A DNA stretch of 64,000 nt, from assembly GCF_014489535.1 (NCBI RefSeq), contig NZ_CP060783.1:496001-560000 (forward strand), written 5' to 3'. Positions 28,587 through 37,260 of the stretch are shown one piece after another (the stretch's first letter is position 1; each line of letters starts with the position of its first letter). The notes under the pieces are model-generated. The model did no database searches and was not told where the DNA came from. It saw nothing but the letters and a program-made list of their open reading frames with translations. The position numbers and the translations under genes are program-made. The stretch comes from Diaphorobacter aerolatus (GTDB lineage Bacteria > Pseudomonadota > Gammaproteobacteria > Burkholderiales > Burkholderiaceae_C).

Positions 28587-29647
28587 AAATCAATTTTGAA
28601 ACCCCACCCGTCAGTGCGACGGAATCCGAAGGCCTGGCCGTTCGCTATGCCCAGGCAAAACGTTCGCCGCCACGCTGGCGCTGGCGCCTTGTGTTGCTGC
28701 TGCTGGCGATCATGCCGGTCTATCTGCTCGTGCGATTTCTCGTCGGCGCTTTCTGGCAGGAGGCACCCGGGCTGGTGATGATGCAAAGCTCGCTGATTCG
28801 CGCGGGCGTGATCGGCCACGTCACCTATCTGGCCCCCGAAGGCAAGGAACTGCAGCGCGGCGAAGTGCTGGCGCGTGTGGAGCGCTCGGTGCCCGTGACG
28901 CTGCCCAGCGGCCTGCAATCCACTGGAACCACGCCCGTGACCTCCGATCCGCGCGAGCCCGCCTTGCAGGAAGCGCTGGGCCTTGCGGGCCGCCAGCGCG
29001 ACCAATTGCAGCAGCGCGTGAACCTCATGCAGAAGCTGCGCTCGCAGGATGCGGCGACGGTGCAGGAAGTGCAGTCGGCGCAGCTCGAAGTGCTTCAGGC
29101 GCAAACGCAGATGGCGCGCATTCGCGGCGAATTGGCGCAGCTTCAGAACGAACGCCAGCGCGCCACGCTCGGCGTGCAGCAACTGGCCGCGCGAAACAAT
29201 CCACCGACCGCCAACATGGAGCGCAAGGAAGAAGTGGTCTATATGCCCTACACCGGTACGGTCGCGCGCCATCAGGTGGCCGAGGGCGAATGGATCGACA
29301 CCAACACCGATCTGGTATCGCTGCTCAGCACGCAGGCCCCGGTGGTGCATGCCTACCTGAGTCCCAAGGAGCTGGATCGCGCATCGCCCGGTCAACAGGC
29401 GACGCTGGTGTTCCAGGATGGTGGCCGCGTGGCGGCGCAGGTTCTGGGCGTGACCGCCGAAGCCGAGCGCCAGCCTGCCGAAAGCGTTTCGCCGCTGGTG
29501 CCACGCAATCTGTCGGTCGTCGTACGCCTTGAGCCTCTCGAGTCGCTGCCGGAGCGCTATCGGGTCTTTCGTCTGCCGCTGGAGGTGCGCTTTGAAGGCC
29601 CGAAAACCTGGCCCTGGCTCAACAATCTGGTCGCCAAGGTCGGCTGA
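28583..29647 (+). CDS. HlyD/membrane-fusion-like periplasmic adaptor
   Basis: 354 residues. One membrane segment (about residues 35-54: RLVLLLLAIMPVYLLVRFLV), a first half-lipoyl region (LIRAGVIGHVTYLAPEGKELQRGEVLARVE), a coiled-coil hairpin (about 130-200, heptad-rich RDQLQQRVNLMQKLRSQ..), the second half-lipoyl (VYMPYTGTVARHQVAEGEWID) and a beta-barrel domain (APVVHAYLSPKELDRASPGQQATLVF). This is the MFP architecture that bridges an inner-membrane machine to a TolC-like channel, here presumably the GT2 and the preceding fusion protein. Start overlaps the upstream stop (ATGA). Confidence 0.88.
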   Translation: MKINFETPPVSATESEGLAVRYAQAKRSPPRWRWRLVLLLLAIMPVYLLVRFLVGAFWQEAPGLVMMQSSLIRAGVIGHVTYLAPEGKELQRGEVLARVERSVPVTLPSGLQSTGTTPVTSDPREPALQEALGLAGRQRDQLQQRVNLMQKLRSQDAATVQEVQSAQLEVLQAQTQMARIRGELAQLQNERQRATLGVQQLAARNNPPTANMERKEEVVYMPYTGTVARHQVAEGEWIDTNTDLVSLLSTQAPVVHAYLSPKELDRASPGQQATLVFQDGGRVAAQVLGVTAEAERQPAESVSPLVPRNLSVVVRLEPLESLPERYRVFRLPLEVRFEGPKTWPWLNNLVAKVG

Positions 29648-29677
29648 CCCGCTCGCATTGCGAATAGTGAGGACTGC

Positions 29678-30687
29678 ATGAAGCATCGGGTACTAGTCAC
29701 CGGCGGCGCCGGTTATATCGGCACGCATACCTGCACCGCGCTGCTTGATCAGGGCTGCGAGGTCACGGTGGTCGACAACCTCAGCAACGGCACGGCCGAG
29801 GCCCTGGAGCAGGTCAAGCGCCTGACGCAGCAGAACCTGACGTTGATCGAGGCGGACATCCGTGATCGCGAGTCCATGCACCGCATCCTGCGCGAGGGCG
29901 ACTTCGACGTGGTGGTGCACTTTGCGGCGCTCAAGGTGCTGACCGAGTCGCTCAGCGATCCCGTCAAATACTACGACCACAACGTGGGCGGCACCGCCGT
30001 GCTGCTCGAAGCCATGCAGGCCGCGGGCGTGCGCAATCTGGTGTTTTCCTCATCCGCTGCGGTCTATGGCATGCCGGAGACCGTGCCCATCGACGAGAAC
30101 GCGCCGCTGCTCGGCTCCAATCCTTACGCGCGCACCAAGGCCATCGGCGAATCGATCATTGCGGATCAGGTTCGCGCCGATCCGCGCTGGCGCGCGGTGT
30201 GCCTGCGTTACTTCAACCCCGTCGGCGCGCACGAGAGCGGGCTGATCGGCGAATCACCGCTGAACGTTCCGACCAACCTCATGCCCATCGTCTGCGAGGT
30301 GGCTCTGGGCAAGCGTCCGCGACTGCAGATTTTTGGCGACCAGCATCCGACGCCCGACGGCACCTGCGTGCGCGACTTCATCCACATCATGGACCTCGCG
30401 GAAGGCCATGTGCGCGCCGTCGAATGGCTCATGCAGAACCCCGGGCAGAACTGCCTCAATGTGAATCTGGGCACGGGCAACGGCCATTCCGTTCAGCAAC
30501 TGGTCAACGCGTTTGAAGAAGCCAGCGGCAGGCGCATTCCCTGCGAAATAGCACCCGTGCGGCCCGGCGAGGTTCCGAGCGTGTTCGCCCAGGCCGATCT
30601 GGCACGCGACGTACTCGGCTGGCAGGCCAAGCGTCCGCTCGACGCGATGTGCGCAGACGCGTGGCGCTGGGCCAGCCGGGCGCGTGA
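29678..30687 (+). CDS. galE: UDP-glucose 4-epimerase GalE
   Basis: Extended SDR that interconverts UDP-Glc and UDP-Gal (some also the GlcNAc forms). NAD motif VTGGAGYIGTHT, catalytic Ser/Tyr segments SSSAAVYG and NPYARTKAIGE (YxxxK), RYFNPVGAHESGLIGE, GTCVRDFIHIMDLAEGH. As given, the frame does not stop at the natural end but runs antisense through the CZB gene to 31150. Adding one base near 30680 (CAGCCGGGCG) ends the protein at TGA 30685-30687 with 336 residues, the normal GalE length; I use that end. Last gene of the polysaccharide operon, 30 bp after the HlyD-like gene. Confidence 0.92.
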
Positions 30688-30709
30688 GCGCGCTCGGCCC
30701 CGGGGACCC

Positions 30710-31269
30710 TTATGCGGCTTTCGGTTGCAGATCGACCACTTCCACGTACAGCGAGCTGAGCAGCCCCATCACCTTGATCGAATAGCGCGAGTAGTCGCCA
30801 TGGCGCAGTTGGTCATTGGCCTCCTGTGTGTGCTTTTCGTCATGCATCTGCACGATGCGCCCCGCAGCCAGATGGAACTGGCCGTGCGACACCTTGAGTT
30901 CGCCAAACGACGGCAGATGGCCGAACTCCGCAGCGCCGCGTCCATTGATCCACTTGCCGAGCAGGCACTGGTCATCACGACAGATCGTGCGGTAGTCGAG
31001 CTTTTCATCGGACTCATCGGCCAGATACCTGGACAGGCGGCTCTTCCAGTTGCGATGTGCCTGAATGGCGGTGGTGAAATCGAGGCCACCTGCCGTCTGG
31101 TCCGATTCCTTGATCGCACCCGCGATGGGCGCCGCCGCTGGGGCGATTGACTGAACCGCGCCTGTCACGGGCGCTGCCGAAGGCTGAATTGCGGGTCGGT
31201 GGGCCGCGCTTCTGGCGGGGAAGGTTCAGTTTGCTTGCTGCCGTTCTTGATCCAGTCGAAAAATCCCAC
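30710..31269 (-). CDS. CZB-domain zinc-sensing protein (frameshifted)
   Basis: About 186 residues after restoring one C near 31168 (GCGCCCGTGAC). GTG start at 31269 with GGGAG upstream gives VGFFDWIKNGSKQ; a Pro/Ala-rich linker follows. The C-terminal CZB (chemoreceptor zinc-binding) domain has the expected ligands: His in IQAHRNWKSRL, Cys in CRDDQCLLGKWINGRG, and two His in SHGQFHLAAGRI. CZB proteins sense zinc or hypochlorous acid and act in chemotaxis or diguanylate cyclase control. Here it is a stand-alone protein. Convergent with galE, 22 bp apart. Upstream lie a perfect dyad and an FNR-type box. Confidence 0.85.
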
Positions 31270-31303
31270 GTTGCGCTCCCATCATGCAAAGATTTCATAA
31301 ATT

Positions 31304-31333
31304 TGAATTGATCGCATCAAATCGATCAATTCA
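31304..31333. promoter_or_regulatory. Perfect 11-bp inverted repeat upstream of the CZB gene
   Basis: TGAATTGATCG and CGATCAATTCA separated by 8 bases (CATCAAAT), 34 bp before the GTG start. The size fits a dimeric regulator's operator or a leader hairpin. It also contains TTGAT-CGC-ATCAA, an FNR-like half-site pair with 3 instead of 4 central bases. Confidence 0.6.
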
Positions 31334-31349
31334 GTTAATAAATGTTATC

Positions 31350-31363
31350 TTGATAAAAATCAA
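31350..31363. promoter_or_regulatory. FNR/ANR-type box
   Basis: TTGATAAAAATCAA matches the FNR consensus TTGAT-N4-ATCAA perfectly. It is 80 bp upstream of the CZB start, in an AT-rich 350-bp intergenic region (31270-31620), and 258 bp from cytX on the other side. The CZB gene is the likelier target. The rest of the region, 31370-31620, shows no gene; I looked for a TPP aptamer before cytX and did not find one. Confidence 0.65.
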
Positions 31364-31620
31364 AACGCCAATAGATTTTTACGAATTTTGGATCTTTTTG
31401 AGACTGTAGGAGATTGACAACTCCCGCCAAAAAACCCTTCGACTTACGGGCGAATCGCTATACTCGCGCGGTCTTGCTGGGGCGTGATCAATGCGGCAAT
31501 TTCCAGCGCGTCGACGCCGACGAATGACACCGCGCCGCACGGCCATCATTCGCATGGTCGTCACGGGGAATTCACCCTCGCCCAGCCCCACGCGTATCAC
31601 TTGACTCGACCGGAGCGTGC

Positions 31621-32901
31621 ATGCCTTCCACCCCCTCCCCATTGGCCAACGAAGCCCTTGCGCCCCTGCCCGCCGATCGGCGCGTGTTCCGCTGGCACGA
31701 CCATGCGGCGCTGTGGTTCAACCTTGGTGTCGGGCTGCTGGTCATGCAGGTGGGTGCGTTTCTCATACCTGCCCTGAGCATGCCGCAGGCGCTGCTTGCC
31801 ATCGTGCTGGGATCGCTCGTCGGCGCCGGGCTGCTGGGCTGGGTGGCGCAGATTTCCTGTGACAGCGGCCTCGCGAGTGCCGGCCTCATGCACACCGTCT
31901 ACGGCCGCAGGTTCGCAAGCCTGCCGATCATGCTGAACATCGTGCAACTCATCGGCTGGGGCACGTTCGAACTGGTGGTAATGCGCGATGCCAGCGTCGC
32001 CATCGCGCGGCAGTCCGGCGTTGCCTCGCAAGCGTGGTGGCCTGTGGTGGCAACGCTGATCTGGGGCGGCGCGGTGGTCGCGCTGATCAGTGGCTCAATG
32101 GTGCAACTGGTGCGCAAGCTGATTGCCCGCGTGGCCCTGCCCCTGGTCGTGCTGTCGCTGCTGTGGCTGACCTGGCGGTTTCTGGCCGTGGCGCTTGATC
32201 TTGGCTTTCACGTGATCTGGGATCGGCCCGGCGACGGCAGCATGGGCGTCATGCCCGCACTCGATCTGGTGATCGCCATGCCGATCTCATGGCTGCCGCT
32301 CGTGGCCGACTATGCGCGCCATGGGACGAGCGGCAGGGGCGCGCTGCGCGGCACCTGGATCGGATATGCGATGGCAAACATCTGGTGCTATTCGCTCGGC
32401 GTGCTGGTGGCTCTGGTGCTGCCGAGCGCCGACCTCGTGACCGCGCTTCTTCTCGCGCAGGGTGGCCTGATCGCGCTCTCGCTGATCCTGATCGACGAGG
32501 TCGACAACGCCTACGGCGACGTTTACTCGGGCGCGGTTTCCACCCACAGCCTGCTGCCACGCTGGAGCGTGCGCCGCTGGGGCATGCTGATCGGCGTGGT
32601 CTGCACCTTGCTCGCGCTGGTGTTGCCGATGCATAGCCTCGAACCTTTTTTGCTGCTGCTCAGTTCCGTGTTCGTGCCGCTGTTTGGCGTGATCCTCGGC
32701 CGACTCTCGGGAGCCGGTGGACGCACGCAGCAATGGCTGGCCCAAGCCGGTCAGGTGCATTGGCTGCCCGTGGCGATCTGGCTGGCGGGCATCGCCTGCT
32801 ACCACCTGCTGCCGCTGCTTGCACCGGCATTGGGTTCGGCCATTCCGACCCTGGCGATCTGTTTTGTGCTGACGAAACTGCTGGCTTCGCCGCGTCAATG
32901 A
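31621..32901 (+). CDS. cytX: CytX-like cytosine/hydroxymethylpyrimidine permease
   Basis: 426 residues, NCS1 family, about 11-12 hydrophobic segments. Family features: HDHAALWFNLGVGLLVMQVGAFLIP near the start, MPISWLPLVADYARHG in the middle, EVDNAYGDVYSGAVS later. CytX members lie beside thiamine genes and are thought to import the HMP moiety; thiD, which phosphorylates HMP, is the convergent neighbour here, supporting that role (known association plus context). Start ATG 31621. Confidence 0.85.
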   Translation: MPSTPSPLANEALAPLPADRRVFRWHDHAALWFNLGVGLLVMQVGAFLIPALSMPQALLAIVLGSLVGAGLLGWVAQISCDSGLASAGLMHTVYGRRFASLPIMLNIVQLIGWGTFELVVMRDASVAIARQSGVASQAWWPVVATLIWGGAVVALISGSMVQLVRKLIARVALPLVVLSLLWLTWRFLAVALDLGFHVIWDRPGDGSMGVMPALDLVIAMPISWLPLVADYARHGTSGRGALRGTWIGYAMANIWCYSLGVLVALVLPSADLVTALLLAQGGLIALSLILIDEVDNAYGDVYSGAVSTHSLLPRWSVRRWGMLIGVVCTLLALVLPMHSLEPFLLLLSSVFVPLFGVILGRLSGAGGRTQQWLAQAGQVHWLPVAIWLAGIACYHLLPLLAPALGSAIPTLAICFVLTKLLASPRQ

Positions 32902-32910
32902 ACGCAGGTT

Positions 32911-32958
32911 GCCGGATTTGAAAATCCGGCATGCGGTTGATAAGCCGTCCTGGCGGCT
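32911..32958. terminator. Tandem hairpins between convergent cytX and thiD
   Basis: GCCGGATTT-GA-AAATCCGGC (32911-32930) is a perfect 9-bp stem; AGCCG-TCCTGG-CGGCT (32943-32958) is a second, shorter one. Lying between two converging genes, they likely act as a bidirectional terminator, though neither has a clear T-run. Confidence 0.5.
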
Positions 32959-32967
32959 ATCGAAAGA

Positions 32968-33819
32968 TCAGCCGATCACCACCTGCGCGACGGGCGCGTA
33001 ACCATGGTTGAGTGGCCCATGGCCGTGGCCGGTATGCACGTCGGCTCCGGCCTGGATCGCGCCCAGAATATAGGCACGCGCATTCTCCACGGCCTTGAGC
33101 AGCGTGTCCCCGAGCGCGAGTCGCGAGGCGATGGCCGACGACAGCGTGCAGCCCGTGCCATGCCCGTTATGCGTGGCGATGCGCTTGGAGCCCAGTCGGT
33201 AATGATCGCCGCGCGAAAGCGCCAGCATGTCCACTACCCAGTCGCCCGGAAGATGACCGCCTTTGAGCAACGCGGAGCGCGCGCCGAGATCGAGCAAGGC
33301 ATTCGACGCGTCCTGCAAATCGTCCTCGCTTGCAATCTTGCGCCCAAGCAACCAGCTCGCCTCATCGAGATTCGGCGTCACGAGTTCGGCCAGCGGAAAC
33401 AGCTCGCCGACCAGCGCGGCTTCGGTTTCCTGCGCGATCAGGCGGTCGCCGCTGGTGGCGACCATCACCGGATCGAGCACCACATGCGGCAATTGAAAGC
33501 GCCGGATTGCATCGGCCACCACCTGCACCACCTCGGGCGAATGCAGCATGCCGATCTTGACCGCGTCCACGCCGATGTCTTCCACCACGGCGTCGATCTG
33601 TGCCTTGAGCATCTCCGGCGGAATGCCGTGAATGCCGCGCACGCCCAGCGTGTTCTGCGCGGTGATTGCGGTAATCGCCGTCATCCCGTAACAACCGAGG
33701 GCGCTGAACGTCTTGAGATCGGCCTGGATGCCCGCGCCGCCACCGCTGTCGGAACCTGCGATGGACAGCACGCGGGCGTAGTGCCGACGCGGCTGCGTCG
33801 TCTGTTGATCATTGCTCAT
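32968..33819 (-). CDS. thiD: Hydroxymethylpyrimidine (phosphomethylpyrimidine) kinase ThiD
   Basis: 283 residues from ATG 33819 (MSNDQQTTQPRRHYARVL). Ribokinase-like fold: LSIAGSDSGGGAGIQADLKTFSALGCYGMTAITAITAQNT at the substrate site, VVLDPVMVATSG, LVTPNLDEASWLLG, and the anion-hole/catalytic HNGHGTGCTLSSAIAS. Phosphorylates HMP and HMP-P for thiamine synthesis. Divergent from the TPP-riboswitch-controlled thiO operon; I see no aptamer on the thiD side. Confidence 0.96.
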   Translation of the reverse strand: MSNDQQTTQPRRHYARVLSIAGSDSGGGAGIQADLKTFSALGCYGMTAITAITAQNTLGVRGIHGIPPEMLKAQIDAVVEDIGVDAVKIGMLHSPEVVQVVADAIRRFQLPHVVLDPVMVATSGDRLIAQETEAALVGELFPLAELVTPNLDEASWLLGRKIASEDDLQDASNALLDLGARSALLKGGHLPGDWVVDMLALSRGDHYRLGSKRIATHNGHGTGCTLSSAIASRLALGDTLLKAVENARAYILGAIQAGADVHTGHGHGPLNHGYAPVAQVVIG

Positions 33820-33946
33820 GGCAAAAATTATCCTGCATTCCCATGCCCCTGCGTCCACGCGCCAAATCGCCAGCAATTCCCACGCGAGGGACATGAAACA
33901 GCTCAAGGTTTTCAGCATCGTCATTGTGTTGTAATCTCTCTTCGGA

Positions 33947-34050
33947 CGAAACAGGGGTGCCCATGTGCAAGCATGCGGCTGAGAACATACCCTGGGCCTG
34001 CGCCCGCTACCCGATCCAGACAATGCTGGCGTGGGGAGTTTCTGCAATGC
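33947..34050 (+). ncRNA. TPP riboswitch (THI element) upstream of thiO
   Basis: Conserved blocks in the right order: ACAGGGGTGC (P1/P2 side), GCGGCTGAGAACATACCC containing CTGAGA, then ACCCGATCCAGACAATGCTGG and CGTGGGGAGT. This is the thiamine-pyrophosphate aptamer that turns off thi genes when TPP is plentiful. It lies about 45 bp before the thiO start. The expression platform is not obvious; sequestration of the thiO ribosome binding site or early termination in the T-rich stretch near 34061-34078 are both possible. Confidence 0.92.
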
Positions 34051-34092
34051 GGCACCGGCGTGTTTTGTCCTTTTGTTGCCTACAAAGCTGGA

Positions 34093-35196
34093 ATGGACGG
34101 AATGCTTTCTCTGCAAAAAAACTCCACGATCACGATTCTGGGCGCGGGTCTGATGGGCCGCCTGCTGGCCGTCGAACTCGCACGAAAAGGCCATCGCGTC
34201 GAGGTTTTCGAGGCGCAGGGAGCCGACGCAAGAGGCTCTGCCGCGCACGTCGCGGCGGCCATGCTCGCGCCGCTGGCCGAATCGGCCGTGACCGAGCCCG
34301 GCGTGGTGCGCATGGGGCAATATTCGCTGCCGCGCTGGAGGGAGTTGATCGGCCAGCTCTCGCAACCGGTGTTTTTTCAGCAGAACGGCACGCTGATTCT
34401 CTGGCACCGGCTCGACGCCGGCGAGGCCCAGCGTTTTCAGCACAAGCTCAGCCAGACGCAGTCGCAGATCGCCGATCTGCCGCCACTTCAAATGTTGAAC
34501 GGCACACAGGTCGATGCGCTCGAGCCTTCGGTCGCCACGCGTTTTGCCAACGGCATGTACCTGCCCGGCGAGGGTCAGCTCGACAACCGCCAACTGCTTG
34601 CGGCGCTCGAATTCGCGATGACCGAACTGGGCGTGAAGGTGCACTGGAATACACCGAGATCGGTCGAGGATTTTCACCCCGGCAGCGCCGGCCAGCCCGA
34701 CTGGCTGCTTGATTGCCGCGGTCTGGGTGCCAAGCCGCGATGGAATGCGCTGCGCGGCGTGCGCGGTGAAGTCGTGCGCCTACATGCGCCCGAAGTCACG
34801 CTCGCGCGTCCAACCCGGCTGGTGCATCCGCGCTATCCGATCTACATCGCACCCAAGGAAAACCACGTCTTCGTGATCGGTGCGACGGAGATCGAATCCG
34901 ACGACATGTCGCCCGCCAGCGTGCGCTCCGCGCTCGAGTTGCTGTCCGCCGCTTACGCGGTGCACTCCGGCTTTGCCGAGGCGCGCATCCTCGAGATCGG
35001 CACGCAATGCCGCCCCACGCTGCCCGACAATCTTCCTGCGGTGCGCCGCGTAAGCAAGAATGTGCTCGAAGTGAACGGCCTGTACCGCCACGGCTTCATG
35101 ATTTCGCCAGCGATGCTGGATGTGGTCATGCAGGTACTGGAGACCGGACAATCCGAACTCGCGCCCCGTTTTGATCTTTCCGTGCGGCTCGACTAA
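34093..35196 (+). CDS. thiO: Glycine oxidase ThiO
   Basis: 367 residues, FAD-dependent amine oxidase that makes iminoglycine for thiazole synthesis. FAD-binding ITILGAGLMGRLLAVELARKGHRVEVFEAQ, AAMLAPLAES, GEVVRLHAPEVTL, and NGLYRHGFMISPAMLD near the C-terminus. Start ATG 34093 (MDGMLSLQ) or 34102; first gene after the TPP riboswitch and followed by thiS (26 bp), thiG and thiE. Confidence 0.93.
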   Translation: MDGMLSLQKNSTITILGAGLMGRLLAVELARKGHRVEVFEAQGADARGSAAHVAAAMLAPLAESAVTEPGVVRMGQYSLPRWRELIGQLSQPVFFQQNGTLILWHRLDAGEAQRFQHKLSQTQSQIADLPPLQMLNGTQVDALEPSVATRFANGMYLPGEGQLDNRQLLAALEFAMTELGVKVHWNTPRSVEDFHPGSAGQPDWLLDCRGLGAKPRWNALRGVRGEVVRLHAPEVTLARPTRLVHPRYPIYIAPKENHVFVIGATEIESDDMSPASVRSALELLSAAYAVHSGFAEARILEIGTQCRPTLPDNLPAVRRVSKNVLEVNGLYRHGFMISPAMLDVVMQVLETGQSELAPRFDLSVRLD

Positions 35197-35222
35197 AGCG
35201 CGCGGCACCAAGGCCCCACACC

Positions 35223-35420
35223 ATGAACGTGACCGTCAACCAGAACTCCGTCGATTTGCCAGACAACGCCAGCGTCGCCGACCTCGTTGCCCAGTTGCAG
35301 GCCAAGCCGCCGTTCGCCGTGGCGGTCAACATGCAGTTCGTGCCCAAGGCGAGCTACGCCACGCACGCGCTTGCGCAGGGCGATTCGGTTGAACTGATCT
35401 CGCCGGTCACGGGCGGTTAA
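35223..35420 (+). CDS. thiS: Sulfur carrier protein ThiS
   Basis: 65 residues, ubiquitin-like. The essential C-terminal Gly-Gly (SPVTGG) that is thiocarboxylated is present; [25 protein letters not shown] is the usual first strand and helix. Delivers sulfur for the thiazole ring formed by ThiG. No thiF is seen in the window. Confidence 0.95.
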   Translation: MNVTVNQNSVDLPDNASVADLVAQLQAKPPFAVAVNMQFVPKASYATHALAQGDSVELISPVTGG

Positions 35421-35463
35421 GCAGACCCCAGGCACGGCACACACAAGGAAGGTTGAACACAGC

Positions 35464-36287
35464 ATGTCCACCCACAACCCCGACAACAACACCGCCAATG
35501 ATCCCTTCGTGCTCTACGGCCAGACTCTGCAGAGTCGGCTGATGCTGGGCACGGCGCGCTATCCCTCGCCCGCCGTGCTACAGGCGGCGGTCGCGCGTGC
35601 CAAACCCGGCATGGTGACCGCGTCACTGCGCCGCCAGGGCAGCAACGCCGCCGAGACCGGCAACAGCTTCTGGGAGCTTTTGCGCAGCCTGCGCGTGCCG
35701 GTGCTACCCAACACGGCCGGTTGCCATAGCGCGCAGGAGGCCATCACCACGGCGCAGATGGCGCGCGAGGTGTTCGCCACGCCGTGGATCAAGCTCGAAC
35801 TGATCGGCGACGATTACACGCTGCAGCCGGACACACTGAACCTCGTCTCGACCGCCGAGCATCTGATTCGCGAGGGTTTCTGGGTGCTGCCCTACTGCAC
35901 CGAAGATCTGGTGCTGTGCCAGCGTCTCGTCGATGTGGGCTGTCAGGCCGTCATGCCCTGGGCCGCGCCCATCGGCACCGGTCGTGGCCCCATCAACCCG
36001 TATGCGCTGCAAATGCTGCGCGAGCGCCTGTCCGTGCCGATGCTGGTGGACGCGGGCCTCGGCCTGCCATCGCATGCCTGCCAGGTGATGGAATGGGGAT
36101 TCGATGGCGTGCTGCTGAACACCGCCGTGGCGTTGGCCACCGACCCGGTCGCCATGGCGGGCGCGTTTGCCGACGCGGTCTTCGCGGGCCGAGCCGCGCG
36201 CATTGCGGGCGCGATGACGCCCAGGCCTCCGCCCAGCCCAGCACGCCCGTGCTTGGCACGCCGTTCTGGCACCACAACAATGGATGA
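35464..36287 (+). CDS. thiG: Thiazole synthase ThiG (frameshifted)
   Basis: TIM-barrel enzyme joining DXP, dehydroglycine and ThiS-thiocarboxylate sulfur. Schiff-base Lys in [46 protein letters not shown] and [19 protein letters not shown] are canonical. The frame breaks near 36223 (ATGACGCCCAGG); one extra C gives [24 protein letters not shown] then TGA at 36285-36287, 274 residues. Without correction the frame runs on into thiE and mimics a thiG-thiE fusion. Confidence 0.93.
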
Positions 36288-36294
36288 TCGGCCA

Positions 36295-37194
36295 ATGAAC
36301 TCCATTCAAGCCATGCAGCAGGCGATTGTCGACGCGCACTCGCGTGATTTCGCCGACTTTCCCGCTCAACCCGGACCCACGCCGACAGAGGATGACCCGG
36401 TCTACCGAGCCGCCCTCGCCGCGTGCAGCCAGCTCGGCTTCATCGCGCAGGATGCGGAATGCGTCGCGCGGGCATGGCAGGCGCAAACGCTGCGCATCGG
36501 CACCTTTGACGCGAACCACTGGCCGCAGGAGCCCGCAGACTTCGGCTTGCAACCCGTGCCACACGCGAGGCCATTTGCGGCGTGTCCGAGACATCTGGGT
36601 CTCTACGCCGTGCTGCCCGACGCCACCTGGGTGGGCCGCATGGCCCGCGCCGGGGTGCCCACCGTGCAACTGCGCTTCAAGTCGAGCGATCCGCAGGCCA
36701 TAGAAGCCGAGGTGAAGGCCGCCGTCAAGGCCGTCGAACATACGGGCGCGAGCCTCTACGTGAACGACCACTGGCGCGTTGCGATTGCCGCAGGCAGCTA
36801 CGGCGTGCATCTGGGACAGGAAGACCTCGACGCGCTCACACCCGATGAAATCGGCGTCCTGCGCGACTCGGGCGTGCGCCTTGGCGTCAGCACCCATGGG
36901 TATGCCGAGATGCTGCGCTCCGATGCGGTCGCGCCGAGCTACATCGCGATGGGCGCGGTCTTCCCCACCACGCTCAAGCAGATGGCGACCGTGCCGCAGG
37001 GCGTGGCACGGCTTGAGCGCTATGCCGCGCTGATGCGCGACTATCCGCAGGTGGCGATTGGCGGCATCGGCATCGAGCAGTTTCCGCAGATCCTCGCCAC
37101 CGGCGTGGGATCGATTGCCGTGGTGCGCGCCATCGTGAATGCGGCCGACCCCGAAGCCGCTGCCGCCGCGATGATGCACGCCATGAAGGAATGA
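36295..37194 (+). CDS. thiE: Thiamine phosphate synthase ThiE with N-terminal extension
   Basis: 299 residues. The catalytic TIM barrel occupies about residues 100-299: [108 protein letters not shown]. It couples HMP-PP and thiazole phosphate. About 100 extra N-terminal residues of unknown role precede it, making it longer than typical ThiE (about 210). Start ATG 36295; ATG 36280 is an alternative overlapping thiG. Confidence 0.9.
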   Translation: MNSIQAMQQAIVDAHSRDFADFPAQPGPTPTEDDPVYRAALAACSQLGFIAQDAECVARAWQAQTLRIGTFDANHWPQEPADFGLQPVPHARPFAACPRHLGLYAVLPDATWVGRMARAGVPTVQLRFKSSDPQAIEAEVKAAVKAVEHTGASLYVNDHWRVAIAAGSYGVHLGQEDLDALTPDEIGVLRDSGVRLGVSTHGYAEMLRSDAVAPSYIAMGAVFPTTLKQMATVPQGVARLERYAALMRDYPQVAIGGIGIEQFPQILATGVGSIAVVRAIVNAADPEAAAAAMMHAMKE

Positions 37195-37260
37195 CGTCGG
37201 GAAAAAATCTCACGTCTGGCAAGCCACACGTGCGAGCACTCATGCCGCCATAATCGTGGC

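Noticed and set aside
29678..31150. A continuous 490-codon frame suggesting GalE with a long C-terminal extension
   Set aside because: The part after about 30690 is antisense to the CZB gene, whose protein shows the complete zinc-ligand pattern. A one-base loss near 30680 explains the missing stop and gives a normal 336-residue GalE.
31400..31620. Possible TPP riboswitch before cytX
   Set aside because: No CTGAGA block or ACC-GATC/GG-TAATGC block is present; only a generic GGGGCG stretch.
35464..37194. Apparent ThiG-ThiE fusion protein
   Set aside because: The fusion arises from one missing C near 36223; the alternative frame restores the canonical ThiG end (LGTPFWHH) and stop, and ThiE has its own start.
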